DNA of 64,000 bases from Girardinichthys multiradiatus. Lineage: Eukaryota > Chordata > Actinopteri > Cyprinodontiformes > Goodeidae. Under the pieces are notes generated by a model. That model did not search any database. It was not told the origin of the DNA and worked only from the letters and a program-made list of their open reading frames with translations. Location of the stretch: NCBI RefSeq assembly GCF_021462225.1, contig NC_061806.1, positions 4,025,234-4,089,233 on the forward strand, written 5' to 3'. Made by a program: the position numbers and the translations under genes. Positions 1 to 10,600 of this stretch are shown here, in pieces. Position 1 is the stretch's first letter; each line of letters begins with the position of its first letter.

Positions 1-438
1 AAACCGTCTTATATATATATATATATAATACATAAAAGAGGGGGGAACTTTCTTTTTACCATGACTACATACAATTCATAATCATTACCAAATCTATGCA
101 GGCCTCCTTGCTACGGTATTTCATGGAATCTGATTAACTGTTTCGCAGACTGTCTGCAGATCTGCTCTGTTCTTGTTCACAAAACAATGGCACATTAAAA
201 ATTCAAGTGTAGGGATTAAGTTACTTCTGTGGGTGAAATGCGATTATTACATGCTCACTTTTAATTCACGGTGCCTTTTATAAAATCTAAGAAGATGAGC
301 TCATGTCAAAATTGAATCATTTTTACAGACACTTCCATTTCCCTGAAGAACTGAGTACCCGATTAAAAATTCAAAGCATGTCTGTGGAGTTTCTTGGTAG
401 CAAGAATTTGAACTGGAGACATCAAAAACATATTAGAA
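1..438. other. Unannotated AT-rich sequence with short AT microsatellite
   Basis: An alternating AT run occupies about 9-28. The rest is AT-rich sequence with no open frame and no repeat that I recognise. Confidence 0.5.
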
Positions 439-451
439 TTACAGATTTACT

Positions 452-634
452 GGTGCGGCGCTGATGGTGTAGGGGTTAAAGCACACAAAAAATATGCAGA
501 GGCTGCAGTCCTCAAAGCAGCTGTTCCAGGTTCAAGTCCCAGACCTGGTGACATTTCCCAAATGTCTACCCCTCTTTCCTGTCTGCCTACTGTCAAAAAA
601 AAATAAAAAAGGGCACTAGTGCCAAAAAATATCT
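452..634 (+). mobile_element. tRNA-derived SINE
   Basis: The element starts with a tRNA-like head: a box-A-like stretch (gatggtgtaggggttaaa, about 463-480) and a box-B-like stretch (ggttcaagtcccag, about 530-543), the internal RNA polymerase III promoter arrangement. An A-rich tract follows at about 595-610. It is flanked by a perfect 13-base target-site duplication, ttacagatttact, at 439-451 and 635-647, which fixes both ends at 183 bases. SINEs are non-autonomous and depend on a LINE reverse transcriptase. I cannot name the family. It is not a functional tRNA gene: the head does not fold cleanly and the sequence between the boxes is too long. Confidence 0.8.
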
Positions 635-699
635 TTACAGATTTACTTAAGTAACAATTCAACCTGGAAAGACTCACAAAGAGAAGACAGGGATGCAAT

Positions 700-2466
700 T
701 AGAAAAGTTTATTAGTGAAGGTTTATATCTTTGGCGCTCGGACCCCAGTGGAAGACGTGAATGCTGAGAATGACATGCGCTTGAATGAACATCTTAGGGT
801 TAGAATTAAAGATGTCTTCCCCTCCAAAAAAGAGGCCGAGGCTGAGGCTGAGAAAGGAAGGGAAGTTATTGAGGTTTAAAAGGATTAAGTTAGTGTGCCT
901 GACAAGGCGTAGATGGGGCTGAAGATCTAAAAAGAATGGAAAATAATTAATTAATGTTCTCAGCCCAGAGAAGGAATAATTTAGTGTGCCTGACAAGGCA
1001 TAGATAGGGCAGTGCCTGACAAGGCGTAGTTGGGGCTGTGCCTGACAAGGCGTCAAGATGGGACTGAAGATCTAAGAAAGAAAATAATTAATTAACGATG
1101 ATGCCTGTAGAGGAAAAAAAAAAAAAACGAGGAGGAGAATGAGAGGAATAGGTGTGAAGATAGAACGGATCTGCAGCTGAAGGATGTCGGGGATGAGGAT
1201 CTAGGAGGTTTAAAAAGGTTAAATCAGCAAACTGATTAGAAAGAAGAGACAGATCTGAAAGGCCAACCACCACCAGTTTGCACAGGAAGCTCATACCTAA
1301 GAGCTGGGAGATCGTTGAACAGCTAGCAGTGGAAGTCTGGTGACCGTGGCTGAAGAAGGCCAATGGCCGGGTATAGAAGGTGCGGACCTGAGCGAGCCTG
1401 ACACGGAGTAGAAGGAAAAATAATAAAAGCCTACTAGGTAAGAGGATGAGAACCTACTGGACGAGGCGAGCAGAAGATGAGACTGGATGAGCCTGACAAT
1501 GCGTGGATGGGAAATGATGTAATCCTTATAAGTCGTGGAAGCCTGACTGTAACTGACAAGGTAGCAAGTGAGGGATCGGCTTGTATGAAGGAACGCGAGA
1601 AGAAAAAGAAATAGCTGCGCCTGACATACACTGAAAGATTTTAATTAAAGGTTCTGAGTTGTACTTATTTCTCTTACCTTATAAGAATTTCATGAAAAGT
1701 TATTGTTTCTTCCATACCTCTGATTCTCTGAGGGGCTCACTGAGGGGCAGATGCACAATGCTGTTAGCAGCTGCTAAATGTGCAAACCTAATTTCGCAAG
1801 TGCCATTCTAAAAGACACAAACATAGATCTGCTCTACTGAGCAAATATGGCTTCCTACAATGTCGCAGATTCCCAACATAAATGAAATGTTAAAGTTAAA
1901 ACCTGCCAATGATAGGAATATGAATGGTTATATCTTCACACTAACAAAGCTTTGCATTATATGTGACTCTGCAGTCACACTAAGAGCTTTGTGCGGAGAT
2001 CGAACCTTCAGGGACTCTGAAAGCTAAATGAACCAAAGTCCAAACTGGTTTGCTGTGTAAGCCAACAATGAGTGAACCCTTACATTAGACACTCTCTTGT
2101 CCAGTTCCTTAGATTTGGACTGAGAAAACTGACTGTCCAAGCGGTCCTACAACTTAAATATCAGAGCAGAACTACAAAATATAAACATGAAGCCCTTCTT
2201 TAAACTAATAAAAGAGCAGCAAACTTTGACGAGTGTTAAAGATTGAATCAGCTTGTTGACAATGAGAACGGCGATTTCTTATTCTGGAGACTAAATTAAT
2301 GCTCCTCCCCAGCAGAATCTAGAAACAGAGCCTAAGTGGGGCGTAGAATGCGTGGAAGCATAGAATTTGCCTGAGCGAAAAAGAGAAGTGAGAAACACTG
2401 AAAGCCTGAATGTAGCTGAAGGTTGAGAAAGGCATGGAAAACAAAATGGAGTGATGCATCTCAGCT
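700..2466. repeat. Unclassified purine-rich repeat, first tract, left part
   Basis: This tract belongs to a large unclassified repeat that recurs at about 7670-12330. The segment around 780-845 (cttagggttagaatta, then gtcttcccc and ggccgagg) matches 8030-8080 and more weakly 9150-9200. The segment from 1260 (ggccaaccaccaccagttt) matches 8645 and 9628. The tract continues after an inserted retroelement at 2488-3445. Frames on the minus strand are open in patches only because the strand is pyrimidine-rich (Ser/Phe/Leu/Pro-rich translations) and show no domain. Between 1640 and 2420 I see nothing further recognisable. Confidence 0.55.
897..1052. repeat. Short recurring motif gcctgacaaggcg, four copies
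   Basis: The 13-base motif gcctgacaaggcg, with tails like tagatgggg, occurs at 897-909, 988-1000 (one mismatch), 1014-1026 and 1040-1052. Degenerate copies follow at about 1395, 1491, 1542 and 1620, and again at about 9245-9580. The motif is itself a small imperfect inverted repeat (gcct...aggc). Such clustered short motifs can be protein-binding subterminal repeats of a DNA transposon, but that is a guess. Confidence 0.6.
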
Positions 2467-2487
2467 AGACAAGCTAGGCTGGGCGTT
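2467..2487. repeat. 21-base target-site duplication, left copy
   Basis: The 21 bases beginning agacaagc and ending gggcgtt are repeated exactly at 3446-3466, bracketing the retroelement at 2488-3445. The related uninterrupted tract near 12003-12025 has a diverged version without the insertion, which confirms the empty-site arrangement. Confidence 0.85.
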
Positions 2488-3445
2488 GTGTGCCTGTTTT
2501 TTTTTGTTTTTTTTTATTTCTTTTGACAGGTTGGGTCTTGGACTGCTCCCTCTCCTGGATCAGCTTGCTCCCCGCCACACCGCCTGCCGGTGGTTGGAGT
2601 CTCTGCCCGCTGGTGTACTTGTGGTTCTCGGTGGTGTGTCCCGGGGTCTTGGGCCTCTGGGTTCATGGCTGGATCTGCTCGGGCGTGGATGGGTGCCGGC
2701 GGGGCCTGTGGGCTCGTTGCTGCGGCTCCCTGGGGCTTCTGCACTGTCGCTGCTGGGTGGTTCCCCTGGGACTCTCCACTGCTCTTCTCTGGGGAGGTTG
2801 TGGTAGTCCCGGCAGTGGTTCTCCTGGGGTTCCTGTGCTTTGGGGGGCCTTTAGATGTCTGTGGCTCGGATCTCCTCAGTGTCCGTCCAGGGACCATGAC
2901 GCAGGCCTGTGGGTCCTCACACTCGCTATTGCATATTTTTGTGGAGAAAAGAAACCTTGTATACAAAAGCGCGTCCACACCCATACTCACAGGTGTTAAG
3001 CTTCAGGTGTTGACAGATACACAGATGTTCTATATTGGGCTGCACCTCTCACTAAGTACATTTTATATTCAGAATTACCGTGTACTATTTTGTTAAAAAA
3101 AAAAAAAAAAACAGCTGCAGGTGTATAAGCAAGCAGGGTGTAATCTTGTATTCTCTTCATCCTTCTTTCTCTCCACTCTTTCCTCCTTTTCTCCCCTTTT
3201 TCCCCCATCTCTCTCTTTTTTGAGCTTCTTTTTTCCTTTTCATTTCAGTCTCCGTGTCCGTAACAATTGAAATATTCCCAAAGAAGTTTATAATAAAGTT
3301 TCTTTTATAAATATCAAGCAGAGCTTTAAATCATTAGCTGTGATGCTCCGCTTGTGAAAGTAAATCTGTTGTGCAATTTCTTGGCACTCAGACAACAATT
3401 CTGAGCGATACTCTGCCGGATAGGACACGGTAAAAAAAAAAAAAG
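2488..3445 (+). mobile_element. 5'-truncated poly-A retroelement (LINE 3' region)
   Basis: A 958-base insertion with an exact 21-base target duplication on each side and a terminal A-run (about 3432-3444), so it was inserted by target-primed reverse transcription on the plus strand. The GC-rich left half (2530-2900) has overlapping frames in several phases but no recognisable domain. The right half (about 3010-3435) is related to 58478-58523 joined to 60783-61170, where another LINE has landed inside it. The family is unknown to me; the long 3' untranslated region suggests a LINE rather than a SINE. A pure A-run at about 3095-3111 may mark an internal indel. Confidence 0.7.
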
Positions 3446-3466
3446 AGACAAGCTAGGCTGGGCGTT

Positions 3467-4066
3467 AGCGAGGTGAACGCCTGGTGGGAGAGGCCGAGGA
3501 GCGGGCCGGGCGCCGGGAGAGCGGAGAAGAGGAAGCTGACGTAGCCAAGTTGGAGGTGAACTCCGGAGATGTTGAGTGAGATGAATGGAGTGCTGGAGAG
3601 AATCCATGGACGATATGCATGAAGCGGAGAAGATTGAGGGACGACTGGAGTAGAAGAAGACGTCGAAGCTTGAGGTGCAGGAGGATCGGTTTGAGAGTAG
3701 AAGATCAGAGGAGAAGCTGCATGCAGAAAACATGCAGGAATGTGCAGCAGGAGCCAGGGTGGAGGAGATCAACCTCGACGACGCTTGGCAGGAGGATTTT
3801 AGGGCGCTTCCGGATGAGGTGGAAAGTGGAGGAGGTGGAAGGAGAGAATCATGCTGAGCGAGGGGGGATAAATCCAGATTGGAGTGGGGAGACATGCAGC
3901 ACGGTCTGGACTGGGAGAATGGACGCCAAAGCGGGAGGCCAGGCGAGTGGTTCTGCGAGCTAGAAAGGAGGAAGGAGGGCGAAGATCCATTGTGAACAAC
4001 GCGAGGAGCGGCCAGATCGTCAGATTGAAGTCGAACATGATGTGGCTGAACATCAAAGTTCAGCTG
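3467..4066. repeat. Unclassified purine-rich repeat, first tract, right part
   Basis: This continues the tract interrupted at 2487. It aligns by eye with about 12020-12260: shared pieces include agcggagaag, gctgagtaatggat or its variant, ctggagagaatccatg/ctggagagtccatg, and gactggagtagaagaagacg. The tract then resumes after the LINE at 7670. No protein domain is visible. Confidence 0.6.
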
Positions 4067-4080
4067 CAGAACGGAGGGTT

Positions 4081-4098
4081 CTTCTTCTTCTTCTTCTT
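4081..4098 (-). repeat. GAA-repeat tail of the LINE
   Basis: About six ctt units on the plus strand (GAA on the element strand) directly precede ccaataaaacc on the element strand. Short simple-repeat tails are usual for I-type LINEs. Confidence 0.8.
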
Positions 4099-4352
4099 GG
4101 TTTTATTGGTGGTTGGCAACAAACCTTTAGTAGCATTACCGCCACTTACTGGTATGGAATGTGGTTCGTGTCGGTCTATCTATTTATATATATATATTTA
4201 AATTCTACAAATTTAATGAATAAATAAATCCTACCTATATATATATATATATATACAAATATACATACTAACACATTACTTTGTATTCTACCCATCTATA
4301 TCCTCTGTACTTTTACAAATTTATCTACTATAATCAAATTCTATGAAATAAT

Positions 4353-4601
4353 TTAGTTTTCTTTAAAAATTGAATCACTTTGTATATGTTTACTCCCTAA
4401 ATTCTTCCTCAAAATATCTAATAAATTAACCTTTTCCTTAATACCTTCAACCTCTCTCCTCATATATGTTCTTTCTCTTTCATATTTATGACATTCTAAT
4501 ATAACATGTTCTATTGTTTCATATTTTCCACAGTAATCACATTTACCAGTATTATGCTTTTGACTTTTAAAAAGTGCATAATTAAGTCCTGTATGCCCCA
4601 A
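4353..4601 (-). pseudogene. LINE ORF2 C-terminus with Cys-His knuckle
   Basis: The translation contains GKCDYCGKYETIEHVILEC, a CX2C...H...C pattern typical of the C-terminal end of ORF2 in LINEs with an RNase H domain. It is preceded on the element strand by GHTGLNYALFK, which links it to the RNase H portion. The frame is short and isolated by upstream stops, so this is a relic. It belongs to the LINE at 4081-7654. Confidence 0.7.
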
Positions 4602-4759
4602 ATCTTAACCTTGTTATCACTCTTTCCTCCTTTCTATTTCGTCTTCCATTTCTTCTTTCTCCTACCATCTTCTGAATTGTATAAAACCATCTTCCTGTTT
4701 ATCCTTCATCCCACCTTTTTTTTTGCCATTTTTCCATCAGCTTTCCTTTAACATTAGGA

Positions 4760-5728
4760 TTTTGAATTACCCTCTTTGCTATTTTATCTGCCCTCTCGTT
4801 TCCTTCTACTCCAATATGTGTTGGAACCCACACAAATATAACGATCAAGCCCATTTTTTGTATTCCCTATAATGTATGAAATATTTCTAATAAAATGCCC
4901 ATCCTACTATCTGATTGATTATATTTTAAACTTAATAATGCAGAGCTTGAATCTGAGCAAATTACTGTTTTTGTCAGATCCTGGTCATTTTGCCTGCTAC
5001 TAACCCTTTTTCACCAGTAGGGGCGTTAGGAGCTGAAGGATCAGGGTGGTCAGGTGTTTCGCATGTTGTCATCAGCTGGAGGACTATAAGAGGTAGCAAG
5101 CCGGTACTTCGACGCCTGAGTGTTTTGCCTCTTCGTGGTATTGAACCTGGCCAATTTCATGATTTTGAGAAGTTTACTTCTCTGAGAAGACTGTTTTTTC
5201 CCTTGACTAATAGTCTGTTTTTTTGTCTCAGGTTACCCAAGCCTCGTTCGTTAAGAGATCTCAGGAGGACTTTCTAACAGTTTAAGGACTCTGGATTGTC
5301 GCTTTTTTCCCGCTGGCAGCTGGATCAGACGTTTGCTTCACAACTTCAGGCGAACCCTGTCCACCCTCCTCCGTACCTCTCAGAACTACCTTGCTCCGAT
5401 GTGCAGTGTTGCTCGCTGCCCCTCCAGTATCACAACCTCTCTCCCTGGCGGACCTAACTCAACCTGACGTAAGCTCTCTCGTAGAGTACTTTTTAAGGTT
5501 TCTGTTGTGGTGTCTTACCTGCGTTCGTTTTCTCTTGCAGTCGCTCAGCAGCCTCTGTTTCCAGTACCTGGTTCCGCAAATAAAGCTTCTGAAACACTTC
5601 TCTGTTTAATCATGTTTTTCTGCATGTGGGTCAAGTCGGCCATCAACAATATGACAGTTTTTACTGGTTTTATATCTTCTACCCATTGTAAAGCTAATAA
5701 TATTGCCAACATTTCTCTCTTATTGTAA
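4760..5728 (-). pseudogene. LINE RNase H domain, split by solo LTR
   Basis: On the minus strand, 5728-5662 encodes REMLAILLALQWVEDIKPVK, and after the LTR the frame continues with VICSDSSSALLSLK and then WVPTHIGVEGNERADKIAK. The E...D...HxGxxGNExAD pattern is a type I RNase H core. The upstream neighbour in the same direction is the endonuclease, with no reverse transcriptase between them, so the junction near 5728 is a deletion breakpoint. Confidence 0.75.
4972..5656. mobile_element. Solo LTR inserted in LINE RNase H
   Basis: The 685-base insertion begins TGTCA and ends TGACA and is flanked by a perfect 5-base duplication GTTTT (4967-4971 and 5657-5661). It has LTR anatomy on the plus strand: a TATA-like box (gactataagagg, about 5082-5093) and a poly-A signal (aaataaag, about 5578-5585). 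Removing it restores a continuous RNase H frame across the LINE. No internal retroviral or gypsy sequence remains, so it arose by LTR-LTR recombination. The 5-base duplication and ends suit a Ty3/gypsy or related element. Confidence 0.85.
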
Positions 5729-6327
5729 TGGGATTGTTAAGTTTTTATCAATGCACCACTCACAAGTACCAGCTAAACCATTTGAAACCATTGTTAAATC
5801 AATAACTGATTCCATCCCTGTTCTCACATTGATTCTTGTTCCCCTCCCATCATTAATACATACTAGATTTTTTATTTCCATTAATTCTTCTATAACTTGT
5901 CCATTTTTATCATTACAGTTACCCCACAATGTACTATTTGCATTAAAAGGCCCACACCAAATTACTTTCCCTTCCAAATATTCATTTAACTCCTCCATTG
6001 TTTCAATTGACAATGTTTTACATGGATTATAAAAATTTATTATTTTAAATTTACCTTCTTGTTCCCATATCTCAATTACTATATATTCAAGTTCTTTCCC
6101 TTTCCCTAATACCTGATATTGTATCCCTTGCTTAATAAATATTCCACATCCTCCTGTCGATCTCTTCTTACACTATCATATCCTTTTATCACAAAATCTA
6201 ATGTTGTTTTTAACCATGTTTCCTGAACACAAATAATTTCTGGTTGTCCTTCAAGACTATCAATATAACCTTTAAGTTCTTGTCCATTAGCAATTAAACT
6301 TCTTGCATTCCATTGTAATATTAACAT
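5729..6327 (-). pseudogene. APE-type endonuclease fragments of the LINE
   Basis: The piece from 6327 reads MLILQWNARSLIANGQELK and later CVQETWLK, the N-terminal N...ET motifs of APE-like LINE endonucleases. The piece from 6013 reads VIWCGPFNANSTLWG and later VIDLTMVS, the middle and C-terminal motifs. The catalytic D of the usual GDFN motif is replaced here (CGPFN). A frameshift or small deletion separates the two pieces. The domain normally nicks the target DNA; this copy cannot. Confidence 0.75.
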
Positions 6328-6659
6328 GTACTACTTTCACCAGATGTTCCTTGTCTCCCATCTACCTCCAACTTTTTATTTATGTTCTCCCATGATCCCT
6401 CCTTAAACCCCAAAAACTTTTAAGCTCCTCTCACTATGATTTTAATCTTCTCAGTTTTATTCTTGGCTTGGTCAGTACAGTTGATAACATATGCTACGAA
6501 TAATATTAGTTTTTCTACTGATATTGTAACATTTTCTTCTGACTGTACTTTGCTTTGCTGTGGAATTTGACTCGCTATTTGTTCAATCGTTCTTGTTTTC
6601 TGTTCCTTCCCATTTTTAACTGCTTCTGCATAGCTTATGTTTTTAGTCATTTTAATCTG

Positions 6660-6993
6660 TATAATTTATTTTGCCTTCTTCCTTACTTCACATCCTCCAT
6701 ACGTAACTCTATGTTGCCCTCCACAGTTACAACATTTTTCTTGTACTTCTTTACATTCTTCTAACTTGTGATCTTCACCACATTTTGGACATCTCTGCAT
6801 CTTTACAAACTGCTGCTATGTGTCCATGCCTTTGACATTTGAAACAACGAAGTGGCGGAGGGATATAAGGTCTAACCTGAAAGCTGAGATAACCTATTTT
6901 AATGTTTGGTGGCAACTCTTTTTCTTCAAATTCAATGAAGATTGACATACTTCCTACTTTTCCTCCATTTATTGTTTTTGACAATCTCTTCAA
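6660..6993 (-). pseudogene. LINE ORF1 zinc-knuckle region
   Basis: The minus strand encodes CFKCQRHGHIAAVC (6830-6860 region), followed in a shifted frame by a CX2-like GEDHKLEEC knuckle and CNCGGQHRVTYGGC. Three CCHC knuckles are the nucleic-acid-binding end of ORF1 in this LINE group. Upstream residues FQVRPYIPPPLRC fit the family's proline-rich lead-in. The break after KDAEMSKMW shows decay. Confidence 0.7.
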
Positions 6994-7669
6994 GTTATTG
7001 CACCTATAATACTTCTCTTAATTTTATCAAGATTTTCATCTAGAGGGATCCCATAAATCACTCTTCTAATTTTTTTATTTTCTCCCATGATGTTTTTCTC
7101 CAACAGTTTTTTTGCAGATATTTTTCCCCTTTAAAGCCTTATTCTTTTGTTCTTAATTTTTACAGACTAACAGTAAGTTTCCATTTCTCAAAATATTTAC
7201 CATTTCAACATCTCCAATTTTCTTTTTTATCTCTCTTGACACCACAATGGGGCTGATGTTCTTCCTCGTTCTCAAGTTTTAATGTTATTTTAAATTCCTC
7301 CCTCATAACTTTCCTCCTAACTATCCTTTCTTCTTCTGAACTGCTTCCTTCCAATTCTCGTTTACTACCTTGAATATCACCAATTCCCTTTCATTCATCT
7401 ATTTTATTTCTTCCACATCCTTTCCCTCTTCCTCTCCCCGCTGGCGTCCACCATTCAAAATCCATGTCTTCCTCATTTCCTGTCTCCATTTCCAACCGAA
7501 TCATTCACATACCAGTTTATGCCCAAATCCACCTTTTCCAAATCCAATATATTTCTATGTTTTGTTTTTCCCACGCCGCACCAAAACCGTTTTTCTTCGA
7601 CGTAGTCTAATCCCTCGTCGACCGTTGGTAACGGTTGTTAACCTTCCCCTAGTACAGAACGGAGGGTTC

Positions 7670-10600
7670 CATGGATGAAGATCTTTTAAAGTGGAGCCTT
7701 GAAGGTTGATATGCCGGGGAGAAATGCAGACTTGACGCTGATTGGTGGAGCAGAGTCGCATGGAGGAGTAATTAGACGACGCTGGAGGTGATGGTAACTC
7801 TTCCATGTTGAATTTTCGTTCAAACTCCATTTGTCGAACTTTGTGTTTCTCCTGGGAAAACTGACACATTTAACAGCCCCACTATGTTATTATATTTTCC
7901 TTTTAGAAACGGGACAATAATCCATTAGGAACATTTACAGAAGAACAAAGTGAAAGCCATAATTATCTGACAATGTTTCACCTAATTCAGCTAATTCTAA
8001 ACATGAATGCTGATAATGCATGAACTGATGAACGTCTTAGGATTAGAATTAGAATTGTCTTCCCCCAAAAGGCCGAGGCCAAACCGAGGCTGAAATGTAA
8101 TAGAATGGTTAAAAGATGACAGCAGGAGAGGAAAAGTAAAATGCCGGAAATACTGGGCTATGAAGTAGATATAGAATGATGAGCGAGGGAAACAAGTTAG
8201 ATATAGTAAGAGCAGCATAGGCATGAATGTAAGGAGCCTCGAAGGCATGAAAATTATGAATTGGTGCATGTGGTGAGCCCGCATAGGAATAGAACATGAG
8301 CCCAGTAGGTGAGTAGGAGAGAGACCCAAAATAAATAAAAGAAACATGAAAACGATGAATGAATGCTGGAGAGTGCGCCTTCGTAGGCTCTCTTGCGTAG
8401 GCTTGTGAGTGGTGTGAGCTATTGAAAGCTTGCAGTGGTGCGTGAGCGTGTGAAACGTGCAAAGGATGAGTGGGCTGCTTGAAATGAATAAGACTTTACC
8501 CCGGAGGTTGAACCTGCTGGGGGTGAGAATGAAAGATGACGAGGAGGTAAGAGAATGAATGAAAGGGATTGAAAATGCTGACAAAAACCTTGGGAAACAG
8601 AAATGAATGAGATGAATCATTCCTGAGATGATAAAAACGATTTAATAGGCCATCCATCACCAGTTATTGCATGAAATCCTACTTAGGAACTGAGAGACTG
8701 TTGAGCTGAAGACGAAAGTCTGAACATATGATGCATACAATGGAAGATCAGAGGCCAGGTGTTGGAAGGAATCTGTAGAGATTCCTTGGGTAGATGCAGT
8801 AATTGCAGCCCCAATTTAAGTGAAAGGCTAGAAATTTGACTGGGCCAGGTTGCATGAATAGAGTCTGTCTAAAATGTGAGAAAACAGGAGGCAGACGTAG
8901 GGCTCTTATGGAGTGTGAAAGAGAAGAATGATGGGAAATGTTTGAGTGCGAATTTGATCATGGCTTGAAATTAGCTGAATGGGTCATCGAAGCGAAGAAC
9001 TAAAGATGAAACGTGGACTTGTGTTGGCATATAGAGATGAGGTGAAATATCAGGGTAGAACTAAAGACTGAGAAGACTAAATGTTTAAATGGAACAAAAG
9101 TTAAAGGAATTAAAAACACTTTACCTGAAACCCGTAGGGGGCTTGAATGTCCTGGAGATAGGATTAGATATTTCACCTTCCAAAACCGAGGCCAAGACAG
9201 AGCAAAAGTGATATGGATGGAGGACAAGGGTGGGGAGGAAATGATAAGAGCCTAGCAGGTGAAGAAGGGGAAGGACATGAATCTGGCCAAAGTCAAGGGA
9301 AAGGAAATATAACAAATTGTTGAGTAAGAGCTAAGCTGAGCCTAACGAGTGAAGGAGAAAGAAGAAGCAGACTGGCTGGAGAGGAAATGAAATAAATTGC
9401 TAAGGCTGAAACGCGCCTGATGAGATGTGGATGGGACATGATAAACCTGACTAAGCCTGGCGGATGCGAATGTGGGCGAGCCCAACAGGCGAAGGGAGAA
9501 AATAAGTGATAGCTGATGAGCAGAAGGATGGAAACTTGGTAAACCTGACTATGCGAGCAGAGAGAAGGACTTGGTCGTGCCTGACAAACAAGTAGAGGAA
9601 GCAAGGATAAGTTAAAACTAAAAAGGCCAACCGTCACTTGTTTATGCAAAAGCTCTATTAAGAGCAGATAGATCGTCGAGCAGAGCACAGAATTGAAGTT
9701 TAGGCGGACATAAGCAAAGAATGCTGAAGTTGACCAGCAGCTGAGTTGTTGTAGGGAAGCTGTGGAAACTCCTTGGGCAGCTGTTGAAGTGGCTGCCCCA
9801 ATTCTGAATGAGTGACCTGAGAACTGACTTGGGGAAAGGTTGCATAGAACTAAATTTGCCTCGCAAATTGAGAAACCAGGAGGTGATCATGGGAACTCCT
9901 CCTGAAGCAAGGAAAGAGGCATGAAGGGTGAGCTGATATGTAACGTTAGAGAATAAAAGAGAACATGGCTTGGGAAGGAGAAAACAGCCATTGAGGCGAG
10001 CTATGAAAATTAAACATCTACCTTCAACCTTAAATGTGATTGAAGACAAGTTTGAAAGGGACTGAATACAACTGGAGTTCTGAAAGCTGAATCTCTAGCT
10101 GGTGTGAATGAATTAGAAGGAGTAGTAAATTACTTAGTCTAAGTAAGCCATAAAGGCAAGGAGGAAGGCGTTGGAGAGAAGAGATTCAGAATAAGTTAAG
10201 AAACAAAAACGATCGGAGCGAAGGATCGTAAGGAGACTCCCACAGCCTTACTCCAGGCGGTGAAATGCAATGATTTGAAATGTCTTGAGAAGAAGCTAAA
10301 TGGCGTGAAGAGAGAAAAGCTCGGTGTGGGCTCAGAAGATCATCTTTGATAAAATTGATGCCTGTTAATAGGCTGCGAATGTAGGGGAGCTTGAAACGAC
10401 AATGTCGAAAGACTGAGATAATAAAAGCTAGAACTGACTAAATGAGAAGCGGGTAAGATGGCGAGTAAAGGGAGGGCAAAATTTACAAAGGATTGCCGGG
10501 CAAATAAATGGGTTTTGAAGTGGAAAGAGCTGGACCTGAGATACAACGATGTGAAACTGATAGCGACGGAGAGAGGAATAATCGGAGAAGGGTGAAAGTA

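Larger units (their letters stand above)
4081..7654 (-). mobile_element. I/Nimb-like LINE with RNase H, reverse transcriptase deleted
   Basis: Read on the minus strand, the 5' end is at 7654 and the 3' end at 4081, where a GAA repeat forms the tail. The target-site duplication cagaacggagggttc lies at 4067-4081 and 7655-7669. In order the element shows ORF1 with three CCHC knuckles (about 6660-6993), an APE-type endonuclease (about 5729-6327), an RNase H domain (about 4750-5728, split by a solo LTR) and a C-terminal Cys-His knuckle (4353-4601). The reverse transcriptase that should sit between endonuclease and RNase H is missing, so this copy is dead. The RNase H domain and GAA tail fit the I superfamily; the exact clade is my inference. 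Confidence 0.8.

Noticed and set aside
452..560. tRNA gene
   Set aside because: Boxes A and B are present but spacing is too long and the acceptor stem does not pair; target duplication shows a SINE.
2490..3096. Three overlapping frames of about 160 codons on both strands
   Set aside because: GC-rich, low-complexity 3' region of a retroelement; no domain, and frames in all phases are similarly open.
7997..10049. Series of minus-strand frames of 100-200 codons rich in Ser, Phe and Leu
   Set aside because: Produced by strand composition (purine-rich plus strand) in an old repeat; paralogous units do not keep the frames.
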